Shown here in pieces: positions 6,407 through 12,483 of a stretch of DNA of 12,483 nt. Positions within the stretch are counted from its first letter, which is position 1; each line of letters opens with the position of its first letter. The DNA is from Deltaproteobacteria bacterium (lineage in GTDB: Bacteria; Desulfobacterota; DSM-4660; Desulfatiglandales; HGW-15): positions 3,118,971-3,131,453 of the forward strand of contig CP070840.1 in assembly GCA_020342025.1 (NCBI GenBank). The letters are read 5' to 3'. A program made the translations under genes and the position numbers. The notes under the pieces are model-generated. The model saw only the letters and a list, made by a program, of their open reading frames with translations, had not been told where the DNA came from and searched no databases.

Positions 6407-7999
6407 ATGCAGAAGTCGAAGCAAGACTACTGGAGAGATCGGTACGAAAAGCTGAAAGCTGAGAATCAGATCTTCAGAGAAAAACTGGCCACCCTGAAAA
6501 GGGAGACCAAAGATCTCCAGAAGGTGATAAAAAACAACACCAAGTTGTTCCATTCCATTCCTGCAGGAATTCTCCTTGTGCAGCAAGGAATAATTGTTGA
6601 CATCAACAGGGGTGCCCTAGACCACCTGGGGTATGCACCCGAGGAGGTTATGGGCCACAACTTTCTGGATTTTGTGCACCCGGAAGTGAAGAGGTATATG
6701 AAGGATCTCCACAATAAACGGGTTTCCGGGAAGAAAGTTCCGTCCCAATACGAGACAGATCTGGTCACCAAAGATGGGCAGAGGATATCTTGTGAGGCAA
6801 GGGTCAAACGGATCAAGTTTAATGGTCGAAGGGCCTTTCTCGTAAACCTGACCCTGCTTGAAAGAAGGAAAAAAAGGGAAAGTGAGCGCATCCAATTCAA
6901 AAAGAAGGAAGCCCTCATGACCATGGCTTCCGGCCTACATAGAAAGTTGAACCAGGATCTTATGGGGATAAGTGAGAAGATCCAGCTGGTCAAGGGGATC
7001 ACGGACTCTGAAAATGGAACCCTTATGAAGGGACTGGAGAACATCGAATCTGCTTCAAAGAAAATCACCAATACCACCAGGGTCCTGGAGAGCCTTGCGG
7101 CTACAAAGCGTGATCCCTCAGGGGGGGTTCTTCTTGATCTGAGAAAAGTGGTGAAAAAGGCCATTTCATTGACTAATCCCATGTTGAAGGATTTGGCTGA
7201 GAGGGGAAAGCAAAAGATCAATCTGAAGACATACTTAAGGTCGGTGTCCCCTATTGAAGGAGATCCAGAGGAGATTCGAGACCTGGTAATCCACTTGATT
7301 CTAAACGCCGTTGAGGCCATGCCCCGTGGAGGGGATCTCTATTTGACGACAGAGGAAAATGCGGGATATGCCAATATTTATATTCAGGATAGTGGTGTAG
7401 GAATTCCTGCTAACATAAAAGATCGCATATGGGATCCCTTTTTTAGCACCAAAGAGAAAGATAGCCTTGGCCTGGGACTGAGTCTATCTCATGCCATTGT
7501 CAAAAGACATAACGGAGAAGTGGAGGTCACGTCCCAAAAGGATCATGGGACCACCTTTAACATAAGGTTGCCTATCGGGAAAAAAGATCTAAGAGCAAGG
7601 CCCCGATCTGCAAAAAGGAAGATAAAGAATGCCCAGATCTTGATGATTAGAAATGAAGACATTGTCAGCGAACTCCTATCAAAGGTCCTTGTCAGCAGAG
7701 GACACAAGGTGGTGATGGTGAGCAGTGGTTCAGAAGGTCTTCAGAAACTTAGAAAGAAGAAATGCGATCTTGTCCTGGCAGATTCAGCAGCAGCGGATAT
7801 GGGGAGAGGTGCTCTTATCCATAAGATGAAGAAAATGAAAAAAGAGCTGTCCTTTGTGCTGATGAAAGGACAGGCGGTCGGAGAAAAACCTGGAGCTACC
7901 AGGGAATCGGCTTTTGATCTGATCATCACCAAGCCGCTAGATATGGACAAGGTGGTGGGGCAGGTTGAGGATCTGCTAAGGCGTAAAAGCAAGGGATAA
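6407..7999 (+). CDS. PAS/histidine-kinase/receiver protein with degenerate phosphotransfer sites
   Basis: A 530-residue cytoplasmic protein with no membrane segment. Order: charged coiled coil (about 5-45), PAS sensor domain (about 47-155, with HSIPAGILLVQQG and GYAPEEVMG), a DHp-like helical region (about 165-235), a GHKL ATPase domain (about 285-395), and a C-terminal receiver-like domain (about 408-528). The ATPase domain looks intact: Asn300 in LILNAVEAM, DSGVGIP at 328-334, PFFSTKE, and LGLGLSL at 354-360. The DHp box reads GLHRKLNQDL where relatives have G-x-A-H-(D/E)-x-N: Arg179 stands at the phospho-accepting position, with a His one place earlier and Lys after it. In the receiver, the acidic pair is Arg415-Asn416 and the Thr/Ser is Lys487, though Asp459 and Lys509 remain. 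It should bind ATP, but normal His-Asp transfer is doubtful. AAGGTG seven bases before the ATG supports the start. No partner response regulator is adjacent. Confidence 0.85.
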   Translation: MQKSKQDYWRDRYEKLKAENQIFREKLATLKRETKDLQKVIKNNTKLFHSIPAGILLVQQGIIVDINRGALDHLGYAPEEVMGHNFLDFVHPEVKRYMKDLHNKRVSGKKVPSQYETDLVTKDGQRISCEARVKRIKFNGRRAFLVNLTLLERRKKRESERIQFKKKEALMTMASGLHRKLNQDLMGISEKIQLVKGITDSENGTLMKGLENIESASKKITNTTRVLESLAATKRDPSGGVLLDLRKVVKKAISLTNPMLKDLAERGKQKINLKTYLRSVSPIEGDPEEIRDLVIHLILNAVEAMPRGGDLYLTTEENAGYANIYIQDSGVGIPANIKDRIWDPFFSTKEKDSLGLGLSLSHAIVKRHNGEVEVTSQKDHGTTFNIRLPIGKKDLRARPRSAKRKIKNAQILMIRNEDIVSELLSKVLVSRGHKVVMVSSGSEGLQKLRKKKCDLVLADSAAADMGRGALIHKMKKMKKELSFVLMKGQAVGEKPGATRESAFDLIITKPLDMDKVVGQVEDLLRRKSKG

Positions 8000-8062
8000 G
8001 ATGATGGATCCCCATAACGATGCGCTGCCTGCCCGACCTGTAGCGGCCCCGGGAGGCGAACA

Positions 8063-8139
8063 GATACCAGATCCTGGATTCCGGATAAATTGATAGAAAT
8101 CTCTTTTAATCCGGTATCCGGCGACCGGCATCCGGTATC
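8063..8139. repeat. CCGG-rich inverted and direct repeat between kinase and rarA genes
   Basis: GATACCAGATCCTGG (8063-8077) is the inverse of 8125-8139 at 12 of 15 positions, and GGATTCCGGAT (8076-8086) is the inverse of 8109-8119 at 10 of 11, so the two arms form one extended stem around an AT-rich loop. Within the right arm, ATCCGGTATC occurs exactly twice (8109-8118, 8130-8139), with four CCGG tetramers in 25 bases. It may be a dispersed repeat, and could also end transcription from the kinase gene, though no T-tract follows. Confidence 0.55.
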
Positions 8140-8203
8140 ACAGGGTAGCTTTGCAAATCACTTTCTATTCCAAAACCTGACATAAATTTTGACATCTTCG
8201 TTT

Positions 8204-9502
8204 ATGAAGACTTCTAGAGCTCCCCTAGCCGATAGGATGCGGCCCAAAAAGCTGGAAGATATGGCGGGGCAAGATCATCTTCTTGGTCCCAAGTCCGTTC
8301 TGAGAAGGGCTCTAAGTTCGGGCCATATTTTTTCTGCTATTTTTTGGGGGCCTCCCGGTTCTGGCAAGACGACTCTGGCCAAACTCATCGCAGATTATTC
8401 ACAAAACCCTTTTCATTCTTTCTCAGCAGTCACCTCCGGTGTCAAGGAGTTGAGGCAGGTCATAGAGGGCGCCAAGAAGACATACCGCCTCTACGGAAAG
8501 CCGACCATACTCTTTGTGGATGAAATCCACCGATTCAACAAGGCCCAGCAGGATGCTTTTCTGCCCCATGTGGAAAGCGGTCTTATTATTCTTGTGGGGG
8601 CCACAACGCAAAACCCCTCCTTTGAGATTATCCCCCCACTTCTGTCCAGGGCCAGAGTCATGATCCTTCACCCTCTGGAAAGGCAAGACCTTAAGACCAT
8701 TCTACAGCGTGCCATCGAAGATGAAGAGCAGGGCCTGGGAGGATTGGAAATTAAGATTCTCCCTCAGGCCTTAGAACACATCATTGATCTGTCCTCAGGT
8801 GATGCCCGTGTGGCCCTCAATAATTTGGAAATGGCCGTCAACCACATCATGGCAGGTGATAAAAAAGGAAGCGTTCTGGACCTGCCAAGTGTTGAAGCGG
8901 CCCTCACTCGAAAGGCACTCCCCTACGATAAGGATGGTGAGGAGCATTATAACCTGATCTCTGCATTCCACAAGAGCCTGCGAGGGGGAGATACACAGGC
9001 ATCCCTTTACTGGCTCTATCGAATGCTTCTGGCCGGAGAAGATCCCCTCTTTATCGGCAGGAGGATGATTCGATTTGCTTCAGAAGATATTGGCCTGTCC
9101 GATCCCAATGCCCTCCAGGTGGCCCTTGATGCATTTGAGGCCTGGCAAAAGGTGTTGCCTCCAGAAGCAGAAATCGCCCTGGCCGAGGCCGCTGTTTATC
9201 TGGCCTCCGCCCCCAAAAGTAATGCCCTGTATCTGGCAGAGAAGGCTGTGAAAGAGGAAATCGAGAATTCAGGGCCGCAACCGGTCCCCCTTCATATTAG
9301 AAATGCCCCCACCAGGCTCATGAAAAATCTGGGCTATGGCCAGGGATACCTCTACCCCCATGACTATGCGGGTGGATGGGTAGAACAGCAATACCTGCCA
9401 GATAAGATAAAGCGTCGTATCTTTTACAGACCCACAGAGAGAGGGGTTGAGAAAGAGATCAGGAAAAGAATAAGCGAGCAGAAAGAGAAAAAGTCCTCAT
9501 AA
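8204..9502 (+). CDS. rarA: Replication-associated recombination protein A (AAA+ ATPase)
   Basis: A 432-residue protein of the RarA/MgsA (WRNIP1) family, ATPases related to clamp-loader subunits that act at stalled or gapped replication forks. Seen in order: the family's N-terminal [18 protein letters not shown], Walker A GPPGSGKT (49-56, Lys55), Walker B with the VDEIHRFNK signature (Asp106, Glu107), sensor 1 GATTQNPSF (132-140), the arginine-containing LLSRARV (near 149), and the family's C-terminal [16 protein letters not shown]. Length is typical. I chose the ATG at 8204; a TTG at 8189 in frame would add five residues. Neither has a convincing ribosome binding site, which is odd for this window. 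It converges on the cysteine desulfurase gene with five bases between stop codons. Together with dnaE it covers replication, but the two are not in one operon. Confidence 0.96.
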   Translation: MKTSRAPLADRMRPKKLEDMAGQDHLLGPKSVLRRALSSGHIFSAIFWGPPGSGKTTLAKLIADYSQNPFHSFSAVTSGVKELRQVIEGAKKTYRLYGKPTILFVDEIHRFNKAQQDAFLPHVESGLIILVGATTQNPSFEIIPPLLSRARVMILHPLERQDLKTILQRAIEDEEQGLGGLEIKILPQALEHIIDLSSGDARVALNNLEMAVNHIMAGDKKGSVLDLPSVEAALTRKALPYDKDGEEHYNLISAFHKSLRGGDTQASLYWLYRMLLAGEDPLFIGRRMIRFASEDIGLSDPNALQVALDAFEAWQKVLPPEAEIALAEAAVYLASAPKSNALYLAEKAVKEEIENSGPQPVPLHIRNAPTRLMKNLGYGQGYLYPHDYAGGWVEQQYLPDKIKRRIFYRPTERGVEKEIRKRISEQKEKKSS

Positions 9503-9507
9503 ACTTC

Positions 9508-10659
9508 CTACCCACTCTCAAGCTCTTTGACCCGCTTCACAATGAGCCGGGCCGCCTCTTCAATCTGTTCCATATCATTGGTTCTGCCCACCGTTAATCG
9601 GAGGGCCCCCATACCCACTTCAGGCGGAACGCCCATGGCAGAGAGGACATGGGAAAGCTCCACGGACCGATCATGGCACGCAGCGCCTGTGGATGCGTAA
9701 AGGGTTGGCAGTCCATCAAGGATCTTATTCCCCTCAATACGGGGGACGGAGACATTCAACGTATTGGGGAGCCTCTTATCAGGATGCCCGTTGAGGACAA
9801 GGTTATCTAAACCACTGAATAAGAGTTCCTGCAATCTGTCCCTCATGAGCTTCATGTTTTTCACATCCTGTTGGAGTCTTTCTCTCGCCACCTGACAGGC
9901 ACAACCAAGGCCCACAGAGAGAATGACATTTTCTGTGCCAGGCCTCTTGCCACTTTCCTGCGCCGCGCCATGGATAAGGGGGGTGAGGTTGTGACCCTCC
10001 TTGATGAACAAGGCCCCCACACCCTTTGGCGCATAGAGCTTGTGTCCCGCCACGCTCAAGAAATCAACCCCCAGTTCGTTTACATCCACAGGTATCTTGC
10101 CAATGGCCTGGGCAGCATCGGTATGGAGTGGTATCCCATGTTCCCTGGCCAGTTGGGAAATCTCCCTGATGGGCTGCAAGGTCCCTGTCTCATTGTTGGC
10201 CAGCATAATAGAGATGAGCGAGGTATTGGGTTTGATGGCATCCCGAACCTCCTCTGGGTCCACAAGGCCAAAAGTGTCCACGGGGAGTACGGTCACACCG
10301 ACCCCCAGGTCTTCAAGGAACAGGAGAGGGTTAATGATGGCAGGATGTTCGACAGCAGAGGTGATAATGTGGAAATTTCCTGGATTTCTCAGATCGACGA
10401 CGCCTTTCAGAACCATGTTGTTGGATTCACTACCCCCTGACGTGAAGACAACTTCCTGGCTTTTGCAGCCGAGAAGCATGGCCACCTCTTCCCGGCATTG
10501 CTCAAGTCTTTCTTTGGCCCTTATTCCTAGAGGATAGGGACTGGAGGGATTGCCAAACTCTTCCTCCATGAAAGGCATCATGGCCTTGGCCGCAGAGGGG
10601 TCTACGGGCGTGGTGGCGTTGTGGTCGAGATAGATAAAGGAGTGAGACGGGGATTTCAT
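9508..10659 (-). CDS. Cysteine desulfurase, NifS/IscS type
   Basis: A 383-residue PLP enzyme that removes sulfur from cysteine as an enzyme-bound persulfide, for Fe-S cluster, thiolated tRNA or cofactor synthesis. Visible hallmarks: YLDHNATTPVDP near the N-terminus, GNPSSPYPLG, SGGSESNN, a TDAAQAIGK segment near 180, the PLP lysine Lys207 in AGHKLYAPKG, the RPGTEN motif, and catalytic Cys328 in STGAACHDRSVELSHVL. The frame stays open for 51 more codons upstream, but the ATG at 10659 has AGGAG about eight bases before it and is where family similarity starts, so I use it. No scaffold (iscU) or regulator (iscR) gene is adjacent, so whether it serves Fe-S assembly or tRNA thiolation cannot be told, and I give no symbol. 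A candidate promoter lies at 10791-10819. Confidence 0.95.
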   Translation of the reverse strand: MKSPSHSFIYLDHNATTPVDPSAAKAMMPFMEEEFGNPSSPYPLGIRAKERLEQCREEVAMLLGCKSQEVVFTSGGSESNNMVLKGVVDLRNPGNFHIITSAVEHPAIINPLLFLEDLGVGVTVLPVDTFGLVDPEEVRDAIKPNTSLISIMLANNETGTLQPIREISQLAREHGIPLHTDAAQAIGKIPVDVNELGVDFLSVAGHKLYAPKGVGALFIKEGHNLTPLIHGAAQESGKRPGTENVILSVGLGCACQVARERLQQDVKNMKLMRDRLQELLFSGLDNLVLNGHPDKRLPNTLNVSVPRIEGNKILDGLPTLYASTGAACHDRSVELSHVLSAMGVPPEVGMGALRLTVGRTNDMEQIEEAARLIVKRVKELESG

Positions 10660-10790
10660 GTGCGCTCTCCTACTAAGGCATTGGATTTGGCCCGCTAGAT
10701 TTACAAAACGAAGGACACAGGGCGAGTGGAAATCTGTCTTGGCGAAGGCATGGAGTCCGTGCCGAGGGCCTGTACCTGGTCCCAGCAGCG

Positions 10791-10819
10791 TTTGTAAACC
10801 ATATTTTGCCAATTGACAA
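10791..10819 (-). promoter_or_regulatory. Predicted promoter of the cysteine desulfurase gene
   Basis: On the minus strand, TTGTCA (10814-10819, five of six) and TACAAA (10791-10796, four of six) are 17 bases apart. The transcript would start near 10784 with a leader of about 125 bases. The -35 box overlaps a consensus TTGACA on the opposite strand (10813-10818). Confidence 0.4.
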
Positions 10820-10844
10820 CAAATTAGGTTAATGTTACCTTAAT
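10813..10844 (+). promoter_or_regulatory. Possible ppsA promoter and operator-like palindrome
   Basis: TTGACA (10813-10818) is a perfect -35 box on the plus strand. The downstream -10 choices are poor: TACCTT (10836-10841) at 17 bases, or CTTAAT (10839-10844) at 20. The poor match would suit a promoter needing an activator. Just downstream of the -35, from about 10824, TTAGGTTAA and TTACCTTAA flank TG and form an imperfect dyad that could be a regulator site. Confidence 0.3.
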
Positions 10845-10904
10845 CAGTCTTCATGAAAAACGCCCCATTTACCAGGCCAACGAGAGATTTAAAGGAGAAT
10901 GGCG

Positions 10905-12483
10905 ATGCCAGATAGGAGCAAGAACTTTATCCTCTGGTTTAATGAAATCGGCATAGACGATGTTCCCATGGTGGGCGGAAAGTGCGCCTCCCTTGGAGAG
11001 ATGTATCAAAAGCTCCATGATAAAGGGATCAGTATTCCCAATGGCTTTGCCATTACCGCCTACGCCTATCGGTACTTCCTCAAATATGCAGGGATTGAGG
11101 ATGAGATCAAAAAGGTACTCAAGGACCTGGAAACCAGGGACGTCTATGAGCTGATGAGAAGGGGGAGAGAGGTCCGAGATATCATAAAGCACGCGGAGTT
11201 CCCCCCGGATCTGACCCAGGCCGTCTACATGGCCTACGATCAGCTGGCAGAGGAGTTTGGCCAGCAGGGGCTGGATGACCTGGATGTGGCCATTCGATCA
11301 TCGGCTACGGCCGAGGACCTGCCCGATGCCTCTTTTGCAGGTCAGCAGGATACCTTTCTAAATGTCAGGGGGAAGAGGAGTGTGCTGCAGGCCTGCCGCA
11401 ATTGCTTTGCCAGCCTTTTTACGAATCGCGCCATCTCCTATCGTCACGACAAGGGTTACGGCCAATTTGATGTTTCCCTCTCCATAGCGGTACAGAAAAT
11501 GGTCCGAAGCGATTCGGCCTATTCCGGGGTCATCTTTTCCATAGATACAGAGACCGGATTCAAAGATGCCGTTTTTCTAACGGCCGCATATGGCTTGGGG
11601 GAGAATGTGGTTCAGGGGACCGTAAACCCGGATGAATATTACGTATTCAAGCCCACACTAAAGATGGGTAAGAAGGCCATCATAAACCGCAAGGTGGGAG
11701 ACAGGGATATCAAGATGGTCTACTCCATGGAGGATGAAGCCACCACGAAAAATGTGGCCACCACCCTTACTGAAAGGCACCGCTACGTCTTGGATGACGA
11801 TGAGATCCTCAAGCTTGCTGAATGGGCCTGCATTATTGAGGATCATTACAGCAAGGAGGCCGGCTATTACAAGCCCATGGACATTGAATGGGCCAAGGAT
11901 GGTGATGGGGTCAACGTGGGCACTGGGGAACTTTTTATTGTCCAAGCCAGGCCGGAAACCATCCACTCCCAAAGGGATTCTAACACCTACGAGAACTATT
12001 TTCTCCTTGAAGAGGGAGAGATCTTGACCAGCGGGACTGCTGTGGGATTGAAGGTGGGCCAAGGGGTGGCCAATGTGATCGAGTCATCGGCTGAGATGGA
12101 CAAATTCAAAGAAGGCCAGGTTCTCATCACAAATATGACCGATCCTGACTGGGAACCCATTATGAAGCTTGCATCAGCCATTGTGACCAACAAGGGAGGA
12201 CGTACATGCCATGCGGCCATCGTCTCCCGAGAACTGGGTATTCCCTGCGTCATCGGCACAGGCAATGCGGATGAAGTGATACCGACGGGTCAGAAAATCA
12301 CCGTCTCCTGCTGTGAAGGTGAGACCGGGATTGTGTATGAGGGACTGCTGAAATACAACGTGGAGACCATGAACCTGGATGAGACTCCTGCAACAAGGAC
12401 CAAGATCATGATGAACGTGGGTATCCCCGAGCAGGCCTTTACGCACGGAATGATACCGAACGATGGGGTAGGCTTGGCCCGGA
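10905..12483 (+). CDS. ppsA: Phosphoenolpyruvate synthase, 3' end cut by window edge
   Basis: The first 526 residues are visible. PEP synthase makes PEP from pyruvate and ATP (giving AMP and phosphate) for gluconeogenesis. The N-terminal ATP-binding domain (about 1-355) begins with WFNEIGIDDVPMVGGKCASLGEM and includes AIRSSATAEDLPDASFAGQQ (about 129-148) and LFIVQARPETIHS near 345. The phosphohistidine swivel domain follows, with GGRTCHAAIVSRELGIPCVIG, its phospho-accepting residue being His436 (E. coli His421). The C-terminal PEP/pyruvate barrel begins in MMNVGIPEQAF and continues off the edge. PEP synthase is favoured over pyruvate phosphate dikinase by the MNVGIPEQAF and TNKGGRTCHAA sequences. 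The ATG at 10905 is chosen because GGAG lies seven bases upstream; an in-frame ATG at 10899 is too close to it. It is divergent from the cysteine desulfurase gene. Confidence 0.94.
   Translation, partial: MPDRSKNFILWFNEIGIDDVPMVGGKCASLGEMYQKLHDKGISIPNGFAITAYAYRYFLKYAGIEDEIKKVLKDLETRDVYELMRRGREVRDIIKHAEFPPDLTQAVYMAYDQLAEEFGQQGLDDLDVAIRSSATAEDLPDASFAGQQDTFLNVRGKRSVLQACRNCFASLFTNRAISYRHDKGYGQFDVSLSIAVQKMVRSDSAYSGVIFSIDTETGFKDAVFLTAAYGLGENVVQGTVNPDEYYVFKPTLKMGKKAIINRKVGDRDIKMVYSMEDEATTKNVATTLTERHRYVLDDDEILKLAEWACIIEDHYSKEAGYYKPMDIEWAKDGDGVNVGTGELFIVQARPETIHSQRDSNTYENYFLLEEGEILTSGTAVGLKVGQGVANVIESSAEMDKFKEGQVLITNMTDPDWEPIMKLASAIVTNKGGRTCHAAIVSRELGIPCVIGTGNADEVIPTGQKITVSCCEGETGIVYEGLLKYNVETMNLDETPATRTKIMMNVGIPEQAFTHGMIPNDGVGLAR

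Noticed and set aside
6466..7320. 284-codon open frame on the minus strand
   Set aside because: Antisense shadow of the sensor-kinase gene, whose PAS and ATPase motifs prove the plus-strand frame.
8109..8139. Possible start of a CRISPR-like array from the repeated ATCCGGTATC
   Set aside because: Only two 10-base copies with an 11-base spacer, inside a palindrome; no array and no cas gene.
9871..10440. 189-codon open frame on the plus strand
   Set aside because: Antisense to the PLP-binding core of the cysteine desulfurase, which is clearly the coding strand.
10660..10812. 51-codon upstream extension of the cysteine desulfurase frame
   Set aside because: The extension has no family similarity, the internal ATG at 10659 has a strong ribosome binding site, and the candidate promoter lies at the far end of the extension.

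Overview
The window looks like part of a chromosome from a mesophilic Gram-negative bacterium, most likely a deltaproteobacterium in the broad sense (Desulfobacterota-like). This assignment is inference. It rests on the DUF362/ferredoxin-type protein, the secreted rhodanese-like protein, the DnaE type, and an intergenic palindromic repeat whose general form I associate with such genomes. No 16S rRNA or other decisive marker is present. Base composition is near 50% GC in the genes and lower in the larger intergenic gaps. I saw no phage, transposase, CRISPR, tRNA or rRNA gene.

Layout, left to right. A DUF362 iron-sulfur protein gene on the minus strand is cut by the left edge. A divergent intergenic region with a plausible promoter on each strand separates it from a plus-strand pair: a secreted rhodanese-like protein that lacks its catalytic cysteine, then a 60-residue protein resembling a helix-turn-helix. 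A 358-base gap follows, holding a palindromic repeat with a second palindrome inserted into it. Next is dnaE (replicative DNA polymerase III alpha subunit, minus strand), a 715-base gap with one doubtful small ORF and several inverted repeats, and a plus-strand gene for a PAS/histidine-kinase/receiver protein whose phosphotransfer residues look degenerate. A CCGG-rich inverted repeat separates that gene from rarA (AAA+ replication-fork ATPase, plus strand). rarA converges on a NifS/IscS-type cysteine desulfurase gene (minus strand) with 5 bases between stop codons. Across a short divergent promoter region lies phosphoenolpyruvate synthase (ppsA, plus strand), cut by the right edge.

The genes are mostly independent housekeeping units: replication and fork maintenance (dnaE, rarA), sulfur transfer for Fe-S clusters and tRNA (cysteine desulfurase), gluconeogenesis (ppsA). 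Their mixed orientations argue against one operon. The only convincing co-transcribed pair is the rhodanese-like gene and its small downstream partner. I did not find a clear new defence or mobile system. The most notable signals are two regulator- or enzyme-like proteins that have lost catalytic residues, and a repeat-within-repeat flanked by a 3-base duplication.
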